A DNA stretch of 63,357 nucleotides from contig JAGYKS010000039.1 in NCBI GenBank assembly GCA_018401565.1, positions 385,001 through 448,357 of the forward strand, given 5' to 3'. Positions 7,335 to 15,511 of this stretch are shown here, one piece after another. Position numbers and translations under genes: made by a program. The notes under the pieces are model-generated. The model did not search any database. It was not told the origin of the DNA and was given only the letters and a program-made list of their open reading frames with translations. Source of the DNA: Acidimicrobiales bacterium (GTDB lineage Bacteria > Actinomycetota > Acidimicrobiia > Acidimicrobiales > Acidimicrobilacustridaceae). The stretch's first letter is position 1. Each line of letters opens with the position of its first letter.

Positions 7335-9898
7335 TCCCGGGTCAGGGCTTCGTCGAGGTTGAGAATCGCGAGGCAGACGCTGCTGAGCGCGGCATGCTCG
7401 GCCGGATCGAGTGATTCATCCCGCGGATACTCGCCCACGCTCACGAGCTGCTTGGCGGCGTCGCCGTCAGCCTGGTAGATCGCCAGCTGCCGGCCATGCA
7501 TCTGCCGCAGGGCGTCGAGGTCGTAGTCGGTCGGCCGCCTGCCGAGCACGCGGCGGAAGGCATGGGTCAGCCGGCCATCCAGATGGGTGGCCGCCTGCAG
7601 GCTTTTTTCCGCCAGCACACGAGCAGCCTCGACCCACGTCGGGTCGTTGAGCGTCGTGAGCGCATGGAGCGGCGTGCTCGTGAGGCCCGCCCGCACCGTG
7701 CAGGTCTGCCGGTTGGCCGTGTCGAACATGTTGGCCGGGCTCACCGTCCGCCGCCAGAAGGTATAGAGGCTGCGACGGTAGAGGTCGCTCCCCTGCGAGG
7801 CCGGATAGGTAAAGTCGCGCTCCTTCGTGATGGCCAGCGCCTCCCAGATTGCGTCGGGCTGATACGGGTAGACCGGCTGGCCACCCATCTCCAAGTCGAT
7901 GAGGCCGCTCGCAGTAAGCGCCACGTCGCGGAGCACCATCGACGGCATCCGGAACCGGCTGCCGCGAGCATGGAGCCGATTTTCCGGGTCCTTTTCCAGA
8001 TGCTGCGGAAGCACCTTGCTCGCCTGACGGTAGGTGGCGCTGGTCACGACGAGCCGGTGCATCTTCTTCTGGCTCCAGCCCCCCTCGCGAAACTCGACTG
8101 CCAGCCAGTCGAAAAGCTCCATATGCTGCGGATACTCGCTCTGCACGCCCATGTCTTCGGCCGTCTTCACGAGCCCCCTGCCGAAGAAATACTGCCACAT
8201 CCGATTGACCTGCACCCGCGCGGTGAGCGGATGCTCCGGCAGGAAGAGCCACTTCGCAAGGCCGAGTCGATTTCGTGGCCAGCCCTCCGGCAGCGGCGGC
8301 AGGAAGGTGGGTGGCAAAAAGTCGACCTTTTCACCGATGGGCGCAAGATAGTCGCCGCGATCGAGGATCTTCGTCTCCCGCGGCTTCGCATCGCTCATGA
8401 TCATCACGCGGGGAATCTGGTCACCCTTGTATTCGTCGTAGGCCCTCTTGGCCGCGTCGTAGGCAGTGACCTGAGGCAAGTTCTTCGTGAGGCCGGCCTT
8501 GATCTTGCCCTCGAAATGACTCCGCAACTGGGTCTCGATTGACTTCGTGTCGGCCGCGGTCCGCTCCGCTTCGGGCTTCCGCAGGAGGGGCGTGAGATTG
8601 CGGGGCAGATCTTTTCCGTCGGCTGCCTCGCCGTCAGAAAAGAGGCCCTCTTTCCACGACGCGTAGAGCGCATCGATCACCGGCTTGGCCGCGGCCTCGC
8701 CCGCCTTCATCGTCGCCTCGAGTTCGGCCAGCCGCTTGGTGTTCTCCTCAGTCGGCAGCTCGAGCACGGGCGGGGCCACACGAATCCGTGCCGAAAACCG
8801 CGACGGCGTGCCGCTCTCCGGCACCCGATTGAAGGCATCGAGCAGGCCGTAGTAGTCGGTCCGCGTCATGGGATCGTATTTGTGGTCGTGGCACTGGGCG
8901 CAGGCCATCGTGAGGCCCAGCCAGGTGGTGCTCGTGGTGTCGACCCGGTCGAAGAGATTGTTGAACCGCTGCTCCTCGGCGATCGCGCCCCCCTCGCCAT
9001 TCAAGAGATGGTTGCGATTGAAGCCGCTGGCGATCTTCTGGTCGTTGGTCGCATCGGGCAGGAGGTCGCCGGCCAACTGCTCAATTGAAAACTGGTCAAA
9101 CGGCATGTCGGCATTGAGCGCCTTCACCACCCAATCGCGCCAGATCCATTGCCAGGTGTCGCCATCCTGCTGAAAGCCGTTGCTGTCGGCATAGCGGGCG
9201 GCATCGAGCCAGGGCAGCGCCATCCGCTCGCCGTAGTGGGGCGAGACGAGGAGCCGGTCGACGAGCTTTTCGTAGGCGAGCGGGTCGGCGTCGGCGACAA
9301 AGGCATCGACCTCCGCGGGCGTCGGCGGCAGGCCAACCAAGTCGGCGTGCAGCCGGCGGATCAGCGTCGAGCGGTGGGCCTCGGGGGATGGCGCGAGCCC
9401 CACCGCTTCGATCTTCGCCAGCACAAAACGATCGATGTCGTTTCGCACCCAATCGGCCTGCTTCACCTCCGGGGGCGTCGGCCGCTCGGGCGACGTAAAC
9501 GCCCAGTGCGGCTCATACTCGGCGCCGTCCTTGATCCAGCGATCGAGGATTTTCTTCTGTTCGGCCGAGAGCCGCCGGTTGGAGTCGGGCGGCGGCATGA
9601 GCACGTCGGGGTCGGTCGAGTGGATCCGTTCGAGCAGCGTGCTCGCGCCCGGTTCGCCCGGCACGATCGCGCCGGCGTCGATCGCCGCCTGCCGGTCGTC
9701 GAGCCGGAGGTCGGCCTCCCGCTTGTTGCCGTCCTGGCCGTGGCAGTAGAAGCAGTTTTCCGACAGGATCGGCCGGATGTCGCGATTGAAGTCGAGCGGC
9801 TGCTCGGCCCGCGCCGCCACCGCAGCAACGGTCACCATGGCACTCGAAAACAGACACGCGCCGAAACGGTGCAAAGCCGGCACAACCGAGCAACCCAT
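7331..9898 (-). CDS. PSD1 family cytochrome c / DUF1549 / DUF1553 protein
   Basis: This is a secreted planctomycete-specific multidomain protein of about 855 residues. The start at 9898 (MGCSVVPALHRF…) gives a signal peptide ending near AARAEQ; an in-frame GTG at 9922 is an alternative. Domains in order are: PSCyt1 with heme motif CFYCHG (DIRPILSENCFYCHG), DUF1549 (DWVRNDIDRFVLAKIEA, LIRRLHADLVGLPPTPAEVD, and a second CAQCHDHKYDP motif), and DUF1553 (LAKWLFLPEHPLTARVQVNR to TSATYRQASK and beyond). Such proteins are thought to serve periplasmic redox and polysaccharide breakdown with a DUF1501 partner, which follows directly here. The stop TAA falls in the foot of a REP palindrome. Confidence 0.93.
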   Translation of the reverse strand: MGCSVVPALHRFGACLFSSAMVTVAAVAARAEQPLDFNRDIRPILSENCFYCHGQDGNKREADLRLDDRQAAIDAGAIVPGEPGASTLLERIHSTDPDVLMPPPDSNRRLSAEQKKILDRWIKDGAEYEPHWAFTSPERPTPPEVKQADWVRNDIDRFVLAKIEAVGLAPSPEAHRSTLIRRLHADLVGLPPTPAEVDAFVADADPLAYEKLVDRLLVSPHYGERMALPWLDAARYADSNGFQQDGDTWQWIWRDWVVKALNADMPFDQFSIEQLAGDLLPDATNDQKIASGFNRNHLLNGEGGAIAEEQRFNNLFDRVDTTSTTWLGLTMACAQCHDHKYDPMTRTDYYGLLDAFNRVPESGTPSRFSARIRVAPPVLELPTEENTKRLAELEATMKAGEAAAKPVIDALYASWKEGLFSDGEAADGKDLPRNLTPLLRKPEAERTAADTKSIETQLRSHFEGKIKAGLTKNLPQVTAYDAAKRAYDEYKGDQIPRVMIMSDAKPRETKILDRGDYLAPIGEKVDFLPPTFLPPLPEGWPRNRLGLAKWLFLPEHPLTARVQVNRMWQYFFGRGLVKTAEDMGVQSEYPQHMELFDWLAVEFREGGWSQKKMHRLVVTSATYRQASKVLPQHLEKDPENRLHARGSRFRMPSMVLRDVALTASGLIDLEMGGQPVYPYQPDAIWEALAITKERDFTYPASQGSDLYRRSLYTFWRRTVSPANMFDTANRQTCTVRAGLTSTPLHALTTLNDPTWVEAARVLAEKSLQAATHLDGRLTHAFRRVLGRRPTDYDLDALRQMHGRQLAIYQADGDAAKQLVSVGEYPRDESLDPAEHAALSSVCLAILNLDEALTRE

Positions 9899-10018
9899 GG
9901 AACCATTTCCTTCGGGGGTCACCCGCGTCGCCGATCTGGGCAGTCAGCCAGATCGCGGACCAGAAGGTCGATCGGCGGGACGGAAACGTATCAGTCTCTG
10001 AGCATAGCACACGCCTCA

Positions 10019-10050
10019 ATCGCGGGCCAGCGATCGCCAGGCTGCTTTGG
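10019..10050. repeat. dispersed repeat D, copy 1
   Basis: The segment ATCGCGGGCCAGCGATCGCC-AGGCTGCTTTGG matches 14283-14314 at all but about five of 32 positions (GCAGGCCAGCGTTCGTCAGG…). The function is unknown. Copy 2 lies within the 3' end of the glycosyltransferase 9 reading frame. Confidence 0.6.
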
Positions 10051-10221
10051 CTGTCAAGGTTTTGAGCCGGTGGACGTCGCCGAGGCCGTTCTCTCCATGC
10101 CGGCCTGCCCGCCCCACGTGTCAATCCACGTCCTTTCTGCGTCCCACCGACCAGTCCATGTGAGGAATCCCCGGGCTGGTCTGGGTGGCCGCGTCGTGAA
10201 ACTGTGAGATAATAGAAGGTT

Positions 10222-10236
10222 GGTTTTGCCAAAACC
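10222..10236. promoter_or_regulatory. small inverted repeat in the leader of the HtrA-like gene
   Basis: GGTTTT-GCC-AAAACC is a perfect 6-bp inverted repeat with a 3-nt centre, 43 bases before the start codon and just after an AT-rich GAGATAATAG patch. It could be an operator half-site pair or a short leader hairpin. There is no comparative support, so the call is tentative. Confidence 0.25.
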
Positions 10237-10278
10237 TCCCCCGGCGGATGTCGTGGAACGTCATAGAGGAGATGCGCC

Positions 10279-12213
10279 ATGCCTGCGGCTCGTGTCGTTG
10301 TCGTCTTGCTCATCGCCGTCGCTTGCCTGCAGGCGCCCCTGCCGGACGGCCGTGCCGACGACTTTGACCTTCCGTCACTTCAGAGCGAACTGCTGCACGC
10401 AATCGACCGCGTTCGCCCAGCCGTTGCCCACATCAGCGGCCGTGGTTCCGCATTCAGCGGCGTGATTGTCAGCCCGCAAGGCCACGTGCTCTCAGTCGGC
10501 CATGCGGTATCACCGGGAGCCCACTACCGTCTCACCCTGCCCGACGGTCGACGCCTTCGCGGCATTGGCAAAGGCACCAACCCTCGGGCTGACGCCGCAC
10601 TGATCTTGATCACCGACCCCCCGGCCGACCTCCCGTTCGCTTCCATGGGCGATTCCGGGGCGGTGGTGACCGATCAACCCTGCTTCGGGCTGAGCTACCC
10701 TGGCGGCCAGAGAGCCGGCACCGAACCGATCGCCCGCTTCGGTCGGGTTGTCCGCAGCCAGCCGTCTCGCGGCATGCTGCAATCGTCGGCCTTGATGGAG
10801 CCAGGAGATTCCGGCGGACCCCTGTTTGACCTCAATGGGTGCGTGATCGGTATTCACTCCCGCATCGGCCGTTCCATGGATCGCAACTACGAAGTGCCGG
10901 TCAATACGTACCGCGAGTTCTGGAACGAGCTCAACCGTGAGCAGACCTTCACGCAAGCCGGCCTTCCCCTTCCGCAACTGGGCGTGCGGATCGACAGGGC
11001 GCGCCGTGACGAGAAAGACGCTGCAGGTCTGACGATCATCAGTGTCATCGACGACAGCCTGGCCGCGAAGGCCGCGATTCTGCCCAACGACACGCTCCTG
11101 CAGCTCTACGGCCGTGCCCTCCGGTCGACGGAAGATCTTCGCGAGGCGCTGATCGCCGCCCGCGATGAAGGAGCCGAATCCATCACCGCTCGGCTCACTC
11201 GCGGTGAAGACGAGATCAAGCTGGAGATTGCTTTCGACGTGGATCGCGAAGCCGCTCCTGAAGTTGCCCTCCCCAAAAACGATCGCCCAAGCGTCCCCGA
11301 CCCCAAGGGCTTGCGAGGACTTGGAGCGCTGGCCACACAGCTGGCCGAACTTGAAGACCAACTCGACGACGCCTGCGTCACCATCCGCAGCGATCTCGGA
11401 GAAACCTCGCGCACAATCACGGGCACCCGCTTCAGGGACACTCCCTGGATCGTCAGCAAGAGTTCGGCCGTCGGGGAGAACCCCGTGGTGAGCGATGATG
11501 ATGACTCTGTGTCGCTCACCGTCATCGCCCGCGACACGACCAACGATCTCGAGCTGCTGCAGGCCCCCGAAGTCCAGCACACCGGCGCTCATCTGACCGA
11601 GGCAGCCGCCGACCTGCCCATGGGCACCTTCGTGCTCACTCCCGACAACGACGGGGCCGGGATCGTGAGTATCGTCGGAAGCCCGGCTTTTCGTTCCCAA
11701 AAACAACAGAGCCGCGGCTTTCTCGGTGTCATGCCGAGCACCTACAGGAAGAACGAGGGGGCAATCCTCAATCAGGTCAACGAAGACGGCGCTGCCCAAC
11801 GAGCCGGGCTCCTGGTTGGTGACATCATCACCATGCTCAACGACACCGTGATTCGCACCCAGAACGACCTGCGGACCTTCCTTGCGAAAGCGGATCCCGA
11901 TGCGGTGATCACGGCCACAGTCTCTCGCGACGAAACACAGCTCACAAAGACGCTGACGCTCGGAACTGTGCCGCAGAACTCCGTCCACGCCGCCGATCAG
12001 ATGGCCAAGAGCGGTCGCCGCGATGGATTCGGTGATGTTTTCCCCCACGATGCAGATTTGGCACCGAGCGACTGCGGTGGGCCACTCTTCGACACGGAAG
12101 GCCGGTTTCTCGGCGTGAACATCGCTCGCAACAGCCGCGCTCGGAGTTACACCCTGCCGGCTTCCGTCCTGCGGGCGTTTCTCCAACAGGCTGCGGACAC
12201 GCCGTCTGAATAG
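10279..12213 (+). CDS. exported tandem HtrA-like protein: active S1 protease, PDZ, degenerate protease domain with inserted PDZ
   Basis: A signal peptide (residues 1-26) precedes a trypsin-like domain with complete triad motifs: His in LSVGHAV (~75), Asp in RADAAL (~104) and Ser in GDSGGPLFD (176-184). PDZ1 follows (about 230-325: PQLGVRIDRA … LPNDTLLQLYGRAL). After a linker, a second protease-like unit (about 345-640) has lost the triad: the His position reads WIVSKSSAV, and the nucleophile motif is SDCGGPLFD (597-605). A second PDZ (about 478-560: GFLGVMPSTYRKNEGAILNQ … GLLVGDIITML) appears to lie between the two half-barrels of this unit. It probably acts in the periplasm in protein quality control, with the second unit as regulator or substrate binder (inference). 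RBS GAGGAG supports the start. Confidence 0.85.
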   Translation: MPAARVVVVLLIAVACLQAPLPDGRADDFDLPSLQSELLHAIDRVRPAVAHISGRGSAFSGVIVSPQGHVLSVGHAVSPGAHYRLTLPDGRRLRGIGKGTNPRADAALILITDPPADLPFASMGDSGAVVTDQPCFGLSYPGGQRAGTEPIARFGRVVRSQPSRGMLQSSALMEPGDSGGPLFDLNGCVIGIHSRIGRSMDRNYEVPVNTYREFWNELNREQTFTQAGLPLPQLGVRIDRARRDEKDAAGLTIISVIDDSLAAKAAILPNDTLLQLYGRALRSTEDLREALIAARDEGAESITARLTRGEDEIKLEIAFDVDREAAPEVALPKNDRPSVPDPKGLRGLGALATQLAELEDQLDDACVTIRSDLGETSRTITGTRFRDTPWIVSKSSAVGENPVVSDDDDSVSLTVIARDTTNDLELLQAPEVQHTGAHLTEAAADLPMGTFVLTPDNDGAGIVSIVGSPAFRSQKQQSRGFLGVMPSTYRKNEGAILNQVNEDGAAQRAGLLVGDIITMLNDTVIRTQNDLRTFLAKADPDAVITATVSRDETQLTKTLTLGTVPQNSVHAADQMAKSGRRDGFGDVFPHDADLAPSDCGGPLFDTEGRFLGVNIARNSRARSYTLPASVLRAFLQQAADTPSE

Positions 12214-12264
12214 TGTGCGCAAGAAGAGCGCGGTAGCGTGCCAAGCACCACCTGACCTGAGCCA

Positions 12265-14085
12265 ATGCCCAACACCCCGCCCGACTACCAACTCACCAAC
12301 CAGCAACTGCGGGCCCGGGTCTGGTCGCGGCTGCGGCGATACCGGGGCACATTGGCCCTCTCGCTCGGGCTGCTTGTGCTGTCGGTGCCGTTTGTCAACT
12401 TCCATCCGCTCGTCTGGGGCTTCGTCGCCGACGAGCTCGTGGAGAAGACGCTCACGCCCTCGCTGCTGCTTCTCTGGTTGGGAATCATGCTCGCAACCTA
12501 CCTGGTTGGCCTCGTGCTCGGAGCCTGGCAGACCTATCTGCTGGAGCGGACCGGGCAGGCGTTTGTGCGAGACATTCGCGTCGAGCTGTTTGAGAAGTTT
12601 CAGCATCAGTCGTTGGCCTACCACCGGGATCACAGCACCGGCGAGCTCGTCACCCGGATGACCGGCGATGTCGACGCGATGGAGCAGTCGGTTCTGCAGG
12701 GGCTCACCAGCCTGCTTGAGGAGATTGTGACCTTCATCGTGGTCGCCGCGATGGTGCTCTGGCTGAGCCCCGTGGTCGGTGCGGCCTCCATCCTGCCGCT
12801 GGCCTTCGCGTTCGTCTTCATCCGCAGCTACAACGCGCGGGTGAAGCGTGTCTACGAGGGTGTCCGCCGACGGCTCGGCGATATCGGAAGCTTTCTGCAA
12901 GATCGCCTCGCTGGAATCCTGGTCACGCAAAGCTTCTCGCGAGAGATGGCTGAGCAGCGGGCGTTTGCGGAGCGGGCCGACGGGTTTTTCGCGACGAGCG
13001 TGGCCGCGAGCCGCCTGCGCAACACCTACTTTCCCGTGGTGTCGTTTTTTGGCTTCCTCAACAACCTCGTCATGCTCGGCGTGGGATCATGGCTGATCAT
13101 GCGGGGGAGTGGATGGTTCACCCTCGGCGCCCTGATTGCCTACCGCGGGTTCTGGTGGCGACTGCAAAGCCCCATCCGCACGATCGCCCAGACCAGCGAC
13201 ATCCTGCAGCGGGCGAGAGCCGCGGCGACGCGGGTGATCGAACTGCTCGACGAGCCGGTCGTCATTGAAAATCGGCCACACGCCCGACGCCGGAATGCAG
13301 GACGTGGCACCGTCGCCTTCCGCGAGGTGCACTTCGCCTATGTTTCCGCCAAACCAATCCTCCGCGGTGTAACGTTTGAGATTCCGGCGGGGGAGTTTGT
13401 GGCGATCGCCGGGGGAAGCGGCGCGGGGAAGAGCACGCTGCTCAACCTCGTGCCTCGCTTCTACGACGTCACCGCGGGCGCGGTTTTGGTGGACGAGCAC
13501 GATGTCCGCGATGTCACCCTGACCTCACTGCGGGCAGAGATTGGCTACGTCGGTCAGGATAACTACCTCTTCGATGGAACGGTCGAGGAAAACATCCGCT
13601 ACGGAAGACCCGACGCAACGACGGCCGAAATCGTCGGGGCGGCACGGGCAGCGAATGCCCATGACTTCATCCTCGACCTGCCAGACGAATACCAGACCGA
13701 AGTGGGACAAAACGGTGTCAAGCTCTCCGGGGGCCAACGGCAGCGGCTCAGCCTGGCGAGGGCCTTCCTCACGCGGCCCCGGATTCTCCTCCTCGATGAG
13801 CCCACCGCCTCGGTGGAGCCCGAAAGCGAGGCGCTGATTCACGACTCCATCCTCGAGCGCACCAAGACCGGTCGCGGCACAACCCTGCTGGTGACCCACC
13901 GCGTTGACCTGCTGCGTCAGGCACCCCGAATCTTGTTCCTCGAAGGGGGCCGGCTCGTAGCCGACGGCCGGCACAGTGACCTGGTGCTGGCGTGTCCGGA
14001 GTATGCCGACGCCTACCACCGCTGGGAGGTCAAGGAAGAAGCCAGCGTCAGCCGTATTCGAGGCCGCCCCAAGATTCCTCAATGA
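12265..14085 (+). CDS. ABC exporter, fused membrane and ATPase domains (MsbA-like)
   Basis: This 606-residue half-transporter has six predicted membrane segments in the first ~330 residues (for example LALSLGLLVLSVPFV, LLLWLGIMLATYLVGLVLG, IVTFIVVAAMVLWLSPVVG). The family motif VTRMTGDVDAMEQ lies near residue 130. The C-terminal ATPase contains Walker A GGSGAGKST, Q-loop VGQDNYLF, signature LSGGQRQRLSLARAF, Walker B ILLLDEPTASVE with the catalytic Glu, and H-loop LVTHR. It works as a homodimer or heterodimer at the inner membrane exporting lipids or drugs; the substrate cannot be told. It starts 51 bp after the HtrA-like gene on the same strand and may be co-transcribed with it. Confidence 0.93.
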   Translation: MPNTPPDYQLTNQQLRARVWSRLRRYRGTLALSLGLLVLSVPFVNFHPLVWGFVADELVEKTLTPSLLLLWLGIMLATYLVGLVLGAWQTYLLERTGQAFVRDIRVELFEKFQHQSLAYHRDHSTGELVTRMTGDVDAMEQSVLQGLTSLLEEIVTFIVVAAMVLWLSPVVGAASILPLAFAFVFIRSYNARVKRVYEGVRRRLGDIGSFLQDRLAGILVTQSFSREMAEQRAFAERADGFFATSVAASRLRNTYFPVVSFFGFLNNLVMLGVGSWLIMRGSGWFTLGALIAYRGFWWRLQSPIRTIAQTSDILQRARAAATRVIELLDEPVVIENRPHARRRNAGRGTVAFREVHFAYVSAKPILRGVTFEIPAGEFVAIAGGSGAGKSTLLNLVPRFYDVTAGAVLVDEHDVRDVTLTSLRAEIGYVGQDNYLFDGTVEENIRYGRPDATTAEIVGAARAANAHDFILDLPDEYQTEVGQNGVKLSGGQRQRLSLARAFLTRPRILLLDEPTASVEPESEALIHDSILERTKTGRGTTLLVTHRVDLLRQAPRILFLEGGRLVADGRHSDLVLACPEYADAYHRWEVKEEASVSRIRGRPKIPQ

Positions 14086-14221
14086 GGCGGTGTACATTCG
14101 CCGAACCTCGCGCCGTGATTCCCGGACCGCTGCGGACCTTGCGCAACTCCGGCATCGCAAGCTGGGTCTTCTCGGATTGACGCCCTCCCCAAATCCTGAG
14201 CCAGATCTGCTGCGGGAATCC

Positions 14222-15496
14222 TCATGCCCTGATTGGGGCTGGAGAGGGTTCTCTGACGAAAAAGCGGCGGACCACAAAGCAGATCGCAGGCCAGCGTTCG
14301 TCAGGCTGCTTTTGTCGTTTCCGGCAGCGTCGACCGCTGTAATTGCATACACGGCGCAGACGCGACAACCTCGTAACGATAGCCGCCGCGGCGCAGGTCG
14401 AGGCTCCGCAGGCCGCGGCGCTGGTCGAGGCTCCGCAGGTGCCGCGGCGCTGGGCCTTCGCCTCGATACCCGCCGCCGCGAAAAGCCGGTCAGTCGCGGC
14501 CTGCACCTGGCCGACCGTGATGCCGAGCATCGACCGCGAGCCATCGGCCGCGGCCACCACCTCTGCCTGCGTCTTCCACGGATGCCACTGCCGCGGATCG
14601 GCCGCTCCGGAGAGCGTCACCACCGGCACCCCGAACGACGCGGCCACATGCGGCAGCCCCGAGTCGACGCCCACGCACAGATCCATTCGCGACACGAGTG
14701 CTGCCGCCTCGCGGAGGGAACACTCTCGGGAGAAGTCGTGGAGGTGGGTCGCGGTCGGTGGAGGCAGCGCTGCCGACAGCTGCCGATGGGTGACGAGATC
14801 GGTCTCCGCGCCACAGAGCACGATCTCACAGCCGCGGTCTTCGATCAGCCAGCGGATCACCTCGGCCATCCGGTCAAGCGGCCAGTTGCGTTCCTCGTCG
14901 GTCGATCGTGGTGCCAGGAAGACTCGCGGCCGCACCAGAGGCAGGCCGGAGACCAGCCGATCGGCTTTCGCACCAGCGTCGGCCGCCACCCAGTTTTCGT
15001 TATGGCCATCGTCGACCTCGATGCCGTCGGCCCGCAGCAGATCGAGCGAGAGTTCCACCTCATGCCGTTCTTTGTGATAGGGAACCCGGCGAGAGAGCAG
15101 CAGCCCCCGCCCATCCTTCGCCGCACCCACCCGATGCGGAATGCCGGCCAACCAGGCGAGGAGGCCGGTCGAGAGCGACCGCTTGAGGATATAGGCGCGG
15201 TCATACCGCTTCGTGCGGAGCCAGCGCGCGGTGGCGATCACGTTGGCCAGCGACCCCGGCACGACTTCGTTGACCCGTTGTGGTCGCTCCCAGACGACGA
15301 GCTCATTTTTGTAGGGACAGTCGGCGAGGATCTGCCCTGCGCCCGGTTCCACCAACACGTCGATCACCGCGTCAGGAAACCGCCGCCGCAGGTTTCGCAG
15401 GAAGGGGATCGCCAAGACCGTATCGCCGATGTAGCGATTGCGGATCACGAGAATCCGGGGAGAATCGGTCACGAATGAGCGGTGCAGAGCGATCAT
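14222..15496 (-). CDS. glycosyltransferase family 9 (ADP-heptose:LPS heptosyltransferase-like)
   Basis: The first ~350 residues are a GT-B fold family 9 enzyme. The N-terminal ILVIRNRYIGDTVLAIPFLR matches the heptosyltransferase start, and the C-terminal nucleotide-sugar site appears as FLAPRSTDEERNWP, EIVLCGAETD and DLCVGVDSGLPHVAASFGVP. It probably builds the LPS core at the cytosolic face of the inner membrane. It ends 15 bp after its same-strand neighbour bamA begins to follow, which fits an envelope operon (bamA, then GT9). The last ~65 residues are odd: GASTSAAACGASTCAAAA and an Arg-rich tail come from a minisatellite (14388-14453) and dispersed repeat D. The true C-terminus has probably been replaced by repeat-derived sequence. 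Confidence 0.85.
   Translation of the reverse strand: MIALHRSFVTDSPRILVIRNRYIGDTVLAIPFLRNLRRRFPDAVIDVLVEPGAGQILADCPYKNELVVWERPQRVNEVVPGSLANVIATARWLRTKRYDRAYILKRSLSTGLLAWLAGIPHRVGAAKDGRGLLLSRRVPYHKERHEVELSLDLLRADGIEVDDGHNENWVAADAGAKADRLVSGLPLVRPRVFLAPRSTDEERNWPLDRMAEVIRWLIEDRGCEIVLCGAETDLVTHRQLSAALPPPTATHLHDFSRECSLREAAALVSRMDLCVGVDSGLPHVAASFGVPVVTLSGAADPRQWHPWKTQAEVVAAADGSRSMLGITVGQVQAATDRLFAAAGIEAKAQRRGTCGASTSAAACGASTCAAAAIVTRLSRLRRVCNYSGRRCRKRQKQPDERWPAICFVVRRFFVREPSPAPIRA
14283..14314. repeat. dispersed repeat D, copy 2 (inside GT9 3' end)
   Basis: ATCGCAGGCCAGCGTTCGTC followed by AGGCTGCTTTTG matches 10019-10050 with about five differences. Here it contributes codons to the non-conserved C-terminal tail of the glycosyltransferase. 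Both copies are in the same orientation relative to the + strand. Confidence 0.6.
14388..14453. repeat. GC-rich tandem repeat (period about 27-29 bp)
   Basis: About two and a half copies of a unit beginning GCGGCGC[A/T]GGTCGAGGCT and continuing CCGCAGG. It lies within the 3' part of the GT9 gene and encodes the alternating GAST/AAA stretches of its tail. Such units are prone to slippage, which may explain the unusual C-terminus. Confidence 0.75.
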
Positions 15497-15511
15497 GCGG
15501 GCCTCGCGAAG

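Larger units (their letters stand above)
9899..10278. other. intergenic region between divergent PSD1 and HtrA-like genes
   Basis: These 380 bases hold no convincing gene. They contain copy 1 of dispersed repeat D (10019-10050), an AT-rich patch GAGATAATAG (10206-10215) that could be a −10 region, a small perfect inverted repeat GGTTTT-GCC-AAAACC (10222-10236), and a good Shine-Dalgarno sequence GAGGAG ending about 8 nt before the ATG at 10279. I see no −35 consensus, so the promoter position is a guess. Confidence 0.5.

Noticed and set aside
10279..12213. Second HtrA unit as an active cysteine protease
   Set aside because: Cys replaces Ser in SDCGGPL, but the catalytic His position reads Ser (WIVSKSSAV), so no plausible dyad remains.
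10510..12930. 806-codon open frame on the − strand opposite the HtrA-like and ABC genes
   Set aside because: Its translation has no domain signature, and both opposite-strand genes show complete conserved motifs. It is a shadow frame of high-GC DNA.
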